Both the position numbers and the translations under genes were made by a program. A model generated the notes under the pieces. The model was not told the origin of the DNA. It ran no database searches and saw only the letters and a list, made by a program, of their open reading frames with translations. Shown here piece by piece: positions 15,183 to 22,031 of a stretch of 33,332 nucleotides of DNA; position 1 is the stretch's first letter, and each line of letters begins with the position of its first letter. Origin of the DNA: Bacillota bacterium (lineage in GTDB: Bacteria; Bacillota; Clostridia; Oscillospirales; Acutalibacteraceae); the NCBI GenBank assembly GCA_029007015.1, contig JAQXHB010000020.1, forward strand, positions 1-33,332. Reading direction: 5' to 3'.

Positions 15183-16642
15183 CACACTTGAAACTAATCA
15201 TCATCAATCACAACTATAAATACGAACTGGAAAATATATGCCGGCTGTTCTTTCCGTTTGAGCGGGTGGAGGTGTTCACCGAGCCGCAACCGTGCGACGG
15301 AATGACAGCCGTAACCGAGGTGGCATCGGACAGCCTGAGGGTCAGTCTGACCGCCGGCGGGTTTGATAAGTGCATGAGTGATGCCCTAAAGCCCGATACA
15401 TCGGGCGACGAGGTCGAGCGGCGGCTGGCGGTTATGCTGTATAAACTGCTGTGCGACTGTACCGGTATGCACCACAAGTGGGGCATACTGACAGGCGTGC
15501 GTCCGGGCAAACTCATGCGCCGCCTGCAGACCGATTTGGGTGATGCGGCGGCCGAGGAGTGGTTTTCAAAGGCGCTCATGGTCAGCGACGAAAAGATTGC
15601 TCTTTGCCGCCGCGCCGCCGAAAACGAGGAGCGCATAATTGCCATGAGCGGCGAGCGAGATTTTTCGCTTTATATCAGTGTGCCGTTCTGCCCCAGCAGA
15701 TGCAGTTACTGCTCCTTTGTTTCCCATTCGGTTGAGCGCTCATTTTCACTGCTTCAGGACTATGTTTCACTGCTGCTCAAAGAAATCGAGCAGACGGGTG
15801 ATATTGCGCGCCGACTGGGACTCAGACTGCACACTGTCTATTTCGGCGGCGGCACGCCCACCGTCCTGTCGGCCGAGCAACTGACAGCCGTAATGGCGGC
15901 TGTCAGGCGGTGCTTTGATATGTCGCACTGTGCCGAGTGGACGGTTGAAGCCGGCCGCCCCGATACCATTACGCGCGACAAACTCATGGCCATCAAAGCG
16001 GGCGGCGCCACGCGCATCAGCATCAATCCGCAGACCATGAACGACGCTGTGCTCGAGACCATAGGGCGGCGCCACACGGCGCAGCAGACGGTTGACGCTT
16101 TCGCTCTGGCGCGCGAGTGCGGATTTGACAATATCAACATGGATTTGATTGCCGGTCTGCCGGGAGACAGCATTGAGAGTTACCGCGACACGGTGGCCAA
16201 AATAATGTCGCTCGGCCCCGAGAGCGTTACGGTGCACGCGCTGTCCATGAAGCGCGCGTCTGCAATGACGACCGGCGGCGACCTGCCCGAGGCGGAGCGC
16301 GGCCGATTGGCCGACAGCATGATAACCTACGGCTCATCGGTCTTTGAGCAAAACGGATACGAGCCCTACTACCTCTACCGCCAGAGCAAGACGGTCGGCA
16401 ACCTTGAAAACACCGGCTTTTGCAAGCCGGGCACCGAGTGCCTTTACAACATCTACATCATGGATGAGACCCATTCGATACTGGCATGCGGCGGCTCGGC
16501 GGTGACCAAACTGCGCGCACCCGACGGTTATATTGAGCGCATATTCAATTTCAAGTACCCTTATGAATATGTAAACCGGTTTGATGAAATAATCGCGCGC
16601 AAGAGCGGCATAGAGCCTTTTTACGCCGAGCATTTTAAATAG
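15179..16642 (+). CDS. hemZ: Oxygen-independent coproporphyrinogen III oxidase-like radical SAM protein (HemZ)
   Basis: A radical SAM enzyme of the HemN/HemZ group, assigned to anaerobic decarboxylation of coproporphyrinogen III or a related haem-chemistry step. The cluster motif CPSRCSYC supplies cysteines at 171, 175 and 178, preceded by YISVPF and followed by the HemN-type YFGGGTPTVL. The long N-terminal extension of about 160 residues, with WGILTGVRPGKL, is typical of HemZ rather than HemN. At 487 aa the length fits. Two starts are possible: GTG at 15179, overlapping the previous stop, or TTG at 15188, which has AGGTGA at a good distance. The latter may be the real one. No other haem genes are nearby. 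Confidence 0.88.
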   Translation: MTHLKLIIINHNYKYELENICRLFFPFERVEVFTEPQPCDGMTAVTEVASDSLRVSLTAGGFDKCMSDALKPDTSGDEVERRLAVMLYKLLCDCTGMHHKWGILTGVRPGKLMRRLQTDLGDAAAEEWFSKALMVSDEKIALCRRAAENEERIIAMSGERDFSLYISVPFCPSRCSYCSFVSHSVERSFSLLQDYVSLLLKEIEQTGDIARRLGLRLHTVYFGGGTPTVLSAEQLTAVMAAVRRCFDMSHCAEWTVEAGRPDTITRDKLMAIKAGGATRISINPQTMNDAVLETIGRRHTAQQTVDAFALARECGFDNINMDLIAGLPGDSIESYRDTVAKIMSLGPESVTVHALSMKRASAMTTGGDLPEAERGRLADSMITYGSSVFEQNGYEPYYLYRQSKTVGNLENTGFCKPGTECLYNIYIMDETHSILACGGSAVTKLRAPDGYIERIFNFKYPYEYVNRFDEIIARKSGIEPFYAEHFK

Positions 16643-16671
16643 TTGCCATTTTCTCAGAAATGGAGTATAAT
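16643..16671 (+). promoter_or_regulatory. Promoter of the zinc-ribbon gene, with a palindrome in the spacer
   Basis: TTGCCA (16643-16648), a 17-base spacer and a perfect TATAAT (16666-16671), beginning immediately after the hemZ stop. Inside lies the inverted repeat CCATTT-N6-AAATGG (16646-16663), a possible operator. Confidence 0.85.
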
Positions 16672-16726
16672 AATCATCAGGGTTAGGCAAAATAAACCTG
16701 AATTAAATTTAAAGGAGTGTTTGTTT

Positions 16727-17083
16727 ATGACTACATTCGAAGACACCATCTATAAGGCCAAAGAGGTCATCGACATGGCCGGCAAAAAGACCGGCGAACT
16801 TGTGAATATTCAAAAACTCAAGGTCAATATAGCCGGCCTCAACTCTCAAATGGCCAACGATTTCGAGGCCATCGGCCGTCTGTGCTATGACAATATGCGC
16901 TCCGGTACCGACAACGGCGATGCCATTGCCGCCATTGCCGAGGAAATTGACGAAAAGCAGGAGCAGGTCAGACAACTCAGAGAGCGCATTGCCGAGTTAA
17001 AGGGCGAGCGTATCTGCGGCGGCTGCAACAATCCCGTCAGCAACGATGCTGAATACTGCCCGAAGTGCGGCGCAAAACTGTAA
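16727..17083 (+). CDS. Small coiled-coil protein with a C-terminal zinc ribbon, function unknown
   Basis: The ATG at 16727 is chosen over the track start at 16643 because it follows AAAGGAG and lies downstream of a clear promoter. The 118-aa protein has a helical, charge-rich body with a likely coiled coil around residues 70-97 (EEIDEKQEQVRQLRERIAEL). It ends in a zinc ribbon with two CxxC pairs, CGGC and CPKC. There is no signal peptide or membrane segment, so it should be cytoplasmic. Similar small zinc-ribbon proteins are common in Clostridia without an assigned role. Its own consensus promoter, a palindrome in that promoter and a tight terminator mark it as a separately regulated single-gene unit. 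Confidence 0.85.
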   Translation: MTTFEDTIYKAKEVIDMAGKKTGELVNIQKLKVNIAGLNSQMANDFEAIGRLCYDNMRSGTDNGDAIAAIAEEIDEKQEQVRQLRERIAELKGERICGGCNNPVSNDAEYCPKCGAKL

Positions 17084-17097
17084 ATAAAGAATAAATG

Positions 17098-17133
17098 TGC
17101 GGCAGAGGACTGCGTTGCTCTCTGCCGCATTTT
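17098..17133 (+). terminator. Intrinsic terminator after the zinc-ribbon gene
   Basis: TGCGGCAGAG (17098-17107) pairs perfectly with CTCTGCCGCA (17120-17129), followed by TTTT. The next gene begins only 15 bases later and has no clear promoter of its own, so some read-through is probably needed. Confidence 0.85.
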
Positions 17134-17148
17134 ACGGAGAGATAAAAA

Positions 17149-17841
17149 ATGACATATAACTTCTGCGGCATAGTAATTGCAGATATTGAAGAATACCGTG
17201 CCTTTTTGGCCGCGTGCGAGCAGTATTCGCCGGTCGATTCGCGCCTGTACTCTCACGACTCATGCACCTTTTCCTGCGGCGATATGAAGGTGCGCGCCGT
17301 TTGCTGCGGTATCGGCAAGGTCAACGCGGCGGCGGCCGCAGCATACCTTGTTGCCGATGGAGCGGAGTGCATATTTAATGTCGGTCTTTCGGGCGGCATG
17401 AGCGGTGTCGCGCGCGGACAGTTGTCGGCCCCGGACCGCTTTTATGAGCACGATTTCGACCTCACACCGATGGGTTATGAGATGGGATACAAACCCAATC
17501 AGGATAATACATACTATGCCGACGCGTGTCTGCTTGAGCGGCTGTGCGAAATGTATCCGTTTATCAGGGTCGGTGCGGCGGTGACGGGCGACTGCTTTGT
17601 CTGCGATGACCGACTGCGAGCACGGCTCAATGGGCGGTATGCGCCCATGACATGCGACATGGAGACGGCGGCCATCGCCTCGGTCTGCCATGATGCCGGC
17701 GTGCCGTTTCTGTCGGTGCGCGAGGTGTCGGACGACGCCGGCGATGACGCCTGCGAGAGTTACCGCGATAAGAACAGCGAGCAGTCGACTGCCGCGCCCG
17801 ATGTATTGCTCGGGCTGATGGCCTCTTTGACTGACCGATAA
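17149..17841 (+). CDS. mtnN: 5'-methylthioadenosine/S-adenosylhomocysteine nucleosidase-like protein
   Basis: A nucleoside phosphorylase-superfamily protein of 230 aa. Motifs align with MTA/SAH nucleosidase: GIGKVNAA, a NVGLSGG loop, HDFD, TGDCFV, and DMETAAIASVC, whose glutamate binds the ribose hydroxyls. SDDAG carries the aspartate that protonates the base, and Glu15 near the N-terminus aligns with the catalytic Glu12 of the E. coli enzyme. The expected role is cleavage of methylthioadenosine and S-adenosylhomocysteine in the cytoplasm, recycling products of SAM-dependent reactions. Similarity to futalosine hydrolases means the exact nucleoside is not certain. The ribosome binding site is CGGAGAG, and the flippase gene follows after 18 bases. 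Confidence 0.8.
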   Translation: MTYNFCGIVIADIEEYRAFLAACEQYSPVDSRLYSHDSCTFSCGDMKVRAVCCGIGKVNAAAAAAYLVADGAECIFNVGLSGGMSGVARGQLSAPDRFYEHDFDLTPMGYEMGYKPNQDNTYYADACLLERLCEMYPFIRVGAAVTGDCFVCDDRLRARLNGRYAPMTCDMETAAIASVCHDAGVPFLSVREVSDDAGDDACESYRDKNSEQSTAAPDVLLGLMASLTDR

Positions 17842-17859
17842 GCGAAAGGCAGAGAACAG

Positions 17860-19632
17860 ATGCAACAGTCAAACCGAAAGAGCCAGAGTTTTATGCACGG
17901 CTCACTGATATTGGTCGTGGCGATGATGCTGGTCAAGGTCATCGGCGCGATATACAAGATACCGCTGGCCAACATACTCGGCGGCGACGGCGGCGGCTAC
18001 TATTCCACCGCATACGACCTTTACTTGCCGATATACACCCTCGCTATGGGCGGCCTGCCCGTCGCTCTTTCGCGCATGGTAGCCGAGAGTGTGGGCGAGG
18101 CGCGCTTCAAGGATACCAAGGCACTGCTCAAAATCGCACGAATGTCGTTTCTTGTGACCGGCTTAATCGGCACGTTTATAATGCTTTTGCTGACGGTGCC
18201 GTACACCAATTTTGTTGCCAAACCAGGCGCCATCTATTCGGTACTGCTCATCGCTCCGGCAATACTTTTCTGCTGTGCAATGAGCACCTATCGCGGCTAC
18301 TATGAGGGCTTGCGCAATATGTATCCTACCGCTGTTTCGCAGGTCATCGAAGCGCTCGGTAAACTGGTGATAGGCCTCTTGCTCGCGTGGGGGGTCAAGC
18401 AATACTGTTTGAATGAATTTGAGCGGCTGGGCACTGTGTTCGGCAAGGCGGTCGAGGCCGACGCGGCCGGTACGCCGATGAGAGAATTGGCAGAAATCGC
18501 CGCAATGCCGTACGCGGCCGCTGGCGCCGTGCTGGGCGTCACGCTTGGCACCGCTTTGGGCGCGCTTTACACCGTCATACACTACCGCATCACGGGCGAC
18601 AAAATCAGCCGCGAGGAGTATTTGAACAGTCCCCCTGCCCGCCCGATGAAGGAGAATTTCAAAGCACTCATCTGCATTGCCGTGCCCATCGTCATCGGCT
18701 CGCTTGTAACCAATATATCCAGTCTGGTTGATGTCACTATCGTGCAAAAGCAACTGGATGTCGTGGTGACCGGTTCGGCGGACGCCATACGCGAAATGTA
18801 CGGCAGCAGTATCAAAGCCGGTCTGGCCGACGGAGATATATCCAACTATCTATACGGCTGTTACAAGATGTACGCCTACTCGATATATAACCTTGTTCCG
18901 GCACTGACATCGGTGTTCGGCGTCAGCGCAATTCCGGTGCTGGCTACCGTTTGGTCGCAGAAAAATAAACTTGAAGTGCGCTCAAATATTGAGCAGACAG
19001 TGCGTATATCGTCCATGATAGCCCTGCCCGCAGGCCTTGGCATAATGGCGCTGTCCGGCCCGATACTTACCCTGCTTTATTCGGGCAATCCCGAGGAGGT
19101 GGCCATCGCCACGCCGATACTGCGCATTTTGGGCATAACGGCGGTGTTCGCCGGGCTGACTGTGCCCATTACGAGCATGCTTCAGGCCATCGGCCGCGTG
19201 TCGGTGCCGGTCAAGAATATGGCCGTCGGCGTCGTGCTGAAAATTGTTGTCAACTACATTTTGGTCGGCATACCGAGCATAAATGTTATCGGCGCGCCGG
19301 TGGGTACGGCGGTGTGCTACGGCTACATTTTCTTTGCCAATATCTACTGTCTGCGCAAGTATTCGGGAGTGCACATCAGTTTCAAATCAACTATGATGAA
19401 GCCGATGATTTCGGCGGTAATTTGTGCCGTGTCGGCGGTGCTCGCTTACAGTTTGACCGCAAAAATCATATCAAGCGTAAAGGCTTGTGCCTTGACGAGT
19501 ATGGCGATTGCGTGCTTAATTTACCTGATTTCTCTCATTTTATTGCGCGGAATAGCCAAAAATGACCTATTAACCTTGCCAAAAGGTGAAAAAATTGCTA
19601 AAACACTTGAAAAACTCAAATGGATAAGGTAA
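17860..19632 (+). CDS. MurJ/SpoVB-type polysaccharide (lipid II) flippase
   Basis: A 590-aa multi-pass membrane protein of the MOP/MVF exporter group, with about 14 hydrophobic segments starting near residue 13. The opening HGSLILVVAMMLVKVIGAIYKIPL followed by GGGYYSTAYDLY and GLPVALSRMVAE is typical of the SpoVB/YabM/MurJ family in Bacillota. These proteins flip lipid-linked peptidoglycan or polysaccharide precursors across the membrane. Its place just before HU, RqcP, YabP, YabQ, DivIC and YabR matches the Bacillus order in which YabM occupies this position. Housekeeping MurJ and spore-cortex SpoVB roles cannot be separated from sequence alone. The HU promoter lies within its last codons. 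Confidence 0.88.
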   Translation: MQQSNRKSQSFMHGSLILVVAMMLVKVIGAIYKIPLANILGGDGGGYYSTAYDLYLPIYTLAMGGLPVALSRMVAESVGEARFKDTKALLKIARMSFLVTGLIGTFIMLLLTVPYTNFVAKPGAIYSVLLIAPAILFCCAMSTYRGYYEGLRNMYPTAVSQVIEALGKLVIGLLLAWGVKQYCLNEFERLGTVFGKAVEADAAGTPMRELAEIAAMPYAAAGAVLGVTLGTALGALYTVIHYRITGDKISREEYLNSPPARPMKENFKALICIAVPIVIGSLVTNISSLVDVTIVQKQLDVVVTGSADAIREMYGSSIKAGLADGDISNYLYGCYKMYAYSIYNLVPALTSVFGVSAIPVLATVWSQKNKLEVRSNIEQTVRISSMIALPAGLGIMALSGPILTLLYSGNPEEVAIATPILRILGITAVFAGLTVPITSMLQAIGRVSVPVKNMAVGVVLKIVVNYILVGIPSINVIGAPVGTAVCYGYIFFANIYCLRKYSGVHISFKSTMMKPMISAVICAVSAVLAYSLTAKIISSVKACALTSMAIACLIYLISLILLRGIAKNDLLTLPKGEKIAKTLEKLKWIR

Positions 19633-19635
19633 AAT
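19607..19635 (+). promoter_or_regulatory. Promoter of the HU gene
   Basis: TTGAAA (19607-19612), exactly 17 bases, then TAAAAT (19630-19635). It overlaps the end of the flippase gene. The roughly 80-base leader contains a small hairpin, CACAG-TTTA-CTGTG (19678-19691). Confidence 0.85.
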
Positions 19636-19723
19636 AGACTGGTGGTTACGCGAAGTTGCGTATGATTTGATGGTTGTCACAGTTTACTGTGCTCAAACAT
19701 AAAAATTTTTGGAGGTAAACAAA

Positions 19724-19999
19724 ATGAACAAGACAGAACTTATTGCTGCTATTTCGGAAAAGGCTGAAATTTCTAAGAAGGATGCTGACAAGGCTCTCGC
19801 CGCTACCATCGACACCATCGTTGACGCTCTCGTTAAGGGCGACAAGGTTCAACTCGTTGGCTTCGGCACATTCGAGGTTAAGACCCGCGCTGAGAGAACC
19901 GGCCACAATCCGGCTACCAAGCAGGTCATCACCATTCCGGCTTCCAAGGCTCCGGCTTTCAAGGTCGGCAAGGCTTTCAAGGACGCTGTTAACAAGTAA
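19724..19999 (+). CDS. hup: DNA-binding protein HU
   Basis: A nucleoid-associated protein that bends and compacts DNA. The ATG at 19724 is preferred over the track's TTG at 19709, since GGAGG (19711-19715) sits at the right distance and the protein then opens MNKTELI, as in the HU family. It is 91 aa, the normal length. VGFGTFEVKTRAERTGHNP and the following ITIPAS mark the beta arm that inserts into the minor groove, and the C-terminus FKVGKAFKDAVNK is standard. Codon use (many GCT, AAG, GTT) differs from the GC-rich neighbours, as expected for a highly expressed gene. It has its own strong promoter and terminator inside the yab cluster. Confidence 0.97.
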   Translation: MNKTELIAAISEKAEISKKDADKALAATIDTIVDALVKGDKVQLVGFGTFEVKTRAERTGHNPATKQVITIPASKAPAFKVGKAFKDAVNK

Positions 20000-20015
20000 T
20001 CGGGATTTTATGGGC

Positions 20016-20057
20016 AACGGCCGGCTCTCAAGCGGAGTTCGGCCGTTTTTCTTTTTT
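20016..20057 (+). terminator. Intrinsic terminator of the HU gene
   Basis: AACGGCCG (20016-20023) pairs with CGGCCGTT (20040-20047), followed by an interrupted T tract. It separates HU from rqcP. Confidence 0.88.
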
Positions 20058-20078
20058 GAGTGTATGGGAGGATAAACT

Positions 20079-20321
20079 ATGCGACTGGATAAATACTTGA
20101 AGGTGTCCCGCCTGATAAAGCGGCGCACCGTTGCCAACGAGGCGTGCGACGCCGGCCGTGTCTCGGTGGGCGGCCGTCCCGTGCGCGCATCGTACGATGT
20201 CAAGGAGGGCGACATCATCGAGATAAATTTCGGCGCACGCACGGTCAAGGTACGGGTGGTCAGCGTCAGTGAGTATGCAAAGAAAGATGACGCGCCGGCC
20301 ATGTATTCGCTCATCGACTGA
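20079..20321 (+). CDS. rqcP: S4-domain RNA-binding protein RqcP (YabO/Hsp15 family)
   Basis: An 80-aa protein made almost wholly of an S4 RNA-binding domain: MRLDKYLKVSRLIKRRTVANEACDAGRVSVGG matches the family pattern. In Bacillus RqcP binds stalled 50S subunits and works with RqcH to add alanine tails to nascent chains in ribosome quality control. The assignment rests on the short stand-alone S4 domain and on position ahead of yabP-yabQ-divIC, where YabO lies in Bacillus. The ATG at 20079 has GGGAGGA upstream, just after the HU terminator, and no clear promoter is visible for it. Confidence 0.88.
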   Translation: MRLDKYLKVSRLIKRRTVANEACDAGRVSVGGRPVRASYDVKEGDIIEINFGARTVKVRVVSVSEYAKKDDAPAMYSLID

Positions 20322-20326
20322 CCGGT

Positions 20327-20354
20327 CATATTTGTCCGCGGCGGAGCATAAGTA
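20327..20354 (+). promoter_or_regulatory. Candidate sigma-E (mother-cell sporulation) promoter of yabPQ
   Basis: TCATATT (20327-20333) is a full match to the sigma-E -35 consensus KMATATT. After 13 bases comes CATAAGTA (20347-20354), which keeps the CATA core of the -10 consensus CATACAHT but departs at other positions. In Bacillus the homologous yabP-yabQ genes belong to the sigma-E regulon. Confidence 0.55.
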
Positions 20355-20383
20355 TTTACCAATAACTTACTGGGGGTAAATAC
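20352..20383 (+). repeat. Inverted repeat covering the start region of yabP
   Basis: GTATTTACC (20352-20360) is a perfect inverted copy of GGTAAATAC (20375-20383), which ends two bases before the yabP ATG. The GGGGG ribosome binding site is partly in the stem. It could be a protein-binding site near the transcription start or an RNA hairpin limiting translation. Confidence 0.7.
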
Positions 20384-20384
20384 C

Positions 20385-20669
20385 ATGCAGGACGAAAAGC
20401 GAACCGTCAAACTTCCTCACAATGTGATTATGGAGGACAGAAAGAAACTGACCGTCAGCGGAGTGTCCGATGTGGACAGTTTCGATGACAACACGGTGGT
20501 CATATACACCGATATGGGTGAACTGACCGTAAAGGGTGACGGACTGCACATAAGCGGTCTGAACATCGATACCGGCGACTTGTCGCTGACCGGCAACATA
20601 TACGGACTGATGTATACCGATGACAACCGCCGAAAGGGAGGCTCCTTTTTGAGCCGCCTGCTCAAATGA
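20385..20669 (+). CDS. yabP: Sporulation protein YabP
   Basis: A 94-aa protein with the YabP/YqfC-family pattern: KLPHNVIMEDRKKLTVSGV, then DSFDDNTVVIYTDMGELTVKG and a closing YGLMYTD. No signal peptide or membrane segment is visible. In Bacillus, YabP is made in the mother cell under sigma-E and is needed for normal sporulation. Its biochemical activity is not known. The gene overlaps yabQ by 4 bases (ATGA), and a candidate sigma-E promoter and an inverted repeat lie directly upstream. Its presence is a main reason for calling the organism a spore former. Confidence 0.92.
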   Translation: MQDEKRTVKLPHNVIMEDRKKLTVSGVSDVDSFDDNTVVIYTDMGELTVKGDGLHISGLNIDTGDLSLTGNIYGLMYTDDNRRKGGSFLSRLLK

Positions 20670-21172
20670 TATTCGGTGAAATAACCTTTGGCCAGCAGTT
20701 TGGCTCGTTTGCGTGGGCATTGCTGATGGGCGCCGTGGTGTGCGTAGTGTACGATTTGCTGAGAGCGTGGCGCAGGGTTAGGCGCTCATCTCCCTTGTGG
20801 GTGAATGTGCAGGATGTGCTGTTTTTTGCGCTGGCGGCGCTGGCCGAGTTCTGCCTGTGCATCGTGCGCTGTCGGGGACGGGTCAGGATGTTTGTTGTTG
20901 TAGCCGTATTGCTCGGCGCGGCTGTTGCCCGGTTTTTGTTCAGCGATGCTGTGCTGGCGGCGGTCAGCGCCCTACTGCGTGCCCTTTTTTCCGTCGCGCA
21001 GTGGTGCAAGCGGCGAATTTTTGCGCCCGTTTTGCAATTTGTTACTTGGTTTGCGAAAAAATGCCTGAAAATAGGCAGATTTATCGCAAAAAAAGTTAAA
21101 AATATCTTGCAAAAGGCGCGGGGGCTGATGTATAATAAGCAGGATAGACAAGAGGGCGATAACAGCCGTTAG
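20666..21172 (+). CDS. yabQ: Sporulation membrane protein YabQ
   Basis: A 168-aa protein with hydrophobic segments at roughly residues 12-34, 49-66 and 73-92, then a basic C-terminal tail rich in Lys and Arg (WFAKKCLKIGRFIAKKVKN). The arrangement, and position between yabP and divIC, identify YabQ. In Bacillus YabQ sits in the outer forespore membrane and is required for spore cortex formation. It is translationally coupled to yabP by a 4-base overlap. The divIC promoter lies within its last codons. Confidence 0.88.
   Translation: MIFGEITFGQQFGSFAWALLMGAVVCVVYDLLRAWRRVRRSSPLWVNVQDVLFFALAALAEFCLCIVRCRGRVRMFVVVAVLLGAAVARFLFSDAVLAAVSALLRALFSVAQWCKRRIFAPVLQFVTWFAKKCLKIGRFIAKKVKNILQKARGLMYNKQDRQEGDNSR
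21107..21136 (+). promoter_or_regulatory. Promoter of divIC
   Basis: TTGCAA (21107-21112), an 18-base spacer, and a perfect TATAAT (21131-21136), inside the 3' end of yabQ. It would let the cell-division gene be transcribed in growing cells independently of the sporulation pair. Confidence 0.7.
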
Positions 21173-21186
21173 GAGGATATGCGGTT

Positions 21187-21477
21187 ATGTCATCGGTGCA
21201 ACGGGGGAAAAAGAGCATAGTTCTGCGCCTTGCGCTTATCGTGTTTGCTGTGTATCTTATCGTGCAGATGGGCGCTTTGCAAAAGCAGCTCATCGACAAG
21301 CGCGCCGAACTGAGCGCGCTCAAAGCGGAGCATCAGTCCATCGTGCTTAAGAATCAGGAGTTGTGCGAACTGCTCAGCAGCGGCAGTGAGAACGACCTTA
21401 TCGAGCGCGCGGCCCGCGACAAACTCAAATATGTCTATTCAGACGAGGAAGTTTATACCGACATATCAGGTAAGTAA
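21187..21477 (+). CDS. divIC: Septum formation initiator, DivIC/FtsB family
   Basis: A 96-aa bitopic protein. A short basic N-terminus is followed by one membrane segment (about 11-29), then a coiled coil (about 30-62), then a small C-terminal domain with DLIERAARDKLKYVYSDEE, the family's end motif. It joins FtsL and DivIB/FtsQ in the divisome and helps activate septal peptidoglycan synthesis. The position between yabQ and yabR is the same as in Bacillus. The ATG at 21187 has AGGAGG upstream. Confidence 0.93.
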   Translation: MSSVQRGKKSIVLRLALIVFAVYLIVQMGALQKQLIDKRAELSALKAEHQSIVLKNQELCELLSSGSENDLIERAARDKLKYVYSDEEVYTDISGK

Positions 21478-21498
21478 GCAGGAGGATTAGCAAAACAT

Positions 21499-21936
21499 AT
21501 GCAGTTCGAGGTAGGTACGATAATCGAAGGAACAGTAACCGGCATCACCAAATTTGGCGCCTTTGTCGACATCGGTGACGGCAAGACGGGCATGGTTCAC
21601 ATTTCAGAGGTGTCCTCAACCTATGTTGAGAATATCGCTGATTTTCTCAAAATCGGCCAAAATGTCAAGGTCAAGGTAATGTCGATTGGCGAGGATGGCA
21701 AGATTAGTCTGTCCATCAAGCGTACCGCGCCCCCTCCGCCGAAAAATAACTACAAGCGTCCGGTTGCGGCGCCCGACCGTCCTACCGGCGGCGAGTGGGT
21801 GGCCCGCAGGAACGATAATATGTCGTTTGAGGATATGATGAACCGCTTTAAGCAGACCAGCGACGACAAGTTCTCTGACTTGAAGCGCAAAAACCCCGGC
21901 GACTCCCGACGCTCCTCCAAGCGCCAGAAAATTTAA
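21499..21936 (+). CDS. yabR: S1-domain RNA-binding protein YabR
   Basis: A 145-aa protein. Residues 1-75 form an S1 RNA-binding domain: GTIIEGTVTGITKFGAFVDIGDG, then GMVHISE and KVKVMSIGEDGKISLSIKR. The remainder is a basic, proline- and serine-rich tail that is probably disordered. It follows divIC, as in Bacillus. YabR-type proteins are assumed to act on ribosomes or mRNA, but no precise function is established. The ribosome binding site AGGAGG lies at 21480-21485. A strong terminator follows, closing the yab cluster. Confidence 0.92.
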   Translation: MQFEVGTIIEGTVTGITKFGAFVDIGDGKTGMVHISEVSSTYVENIADFLKIGQNVKVKVMSIGEDGKISLSIKRTAPPPPKNNYKRPVAAPDRPTGGEWVARRNDNMSFEDMMNRFKQTSDDKFSDLKRKNPGDSRRSSKRQKI

Positions 21937-21942
21937 CTCAGC

Positions 21943-21976
21943 AAACGGCGACAGATGGCTTTCTGTTGCCGTTTTT
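21943..21976 (+). terminator. Intrinsic terminator of the yabP-divIC-yabR cluster
   Basis: AAACGGCGACAGA (21943-21955) pairs with TCTGTTGCCGTTT (21962-21974), with one G-U pair, and ends in TTTTT. It overlaps the extended ORF drawn from 21966, which supports a later start for the next gene. Confidence 0.9.
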
Positions 21977-22031
21977 GGTTGTAATCGGGTGTGATAATTT
22001 GCCCGATAAGAAAAATGCAAAGGACGATTTG

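Noticed and set aside
21966-22031. N-terminal extension of the THUMP methyltransferase ORF
   Set aside because: It begins inside the yabR terminator and lacks a ribosome binding site, while the ATG at 22032 has one and fits the family start.
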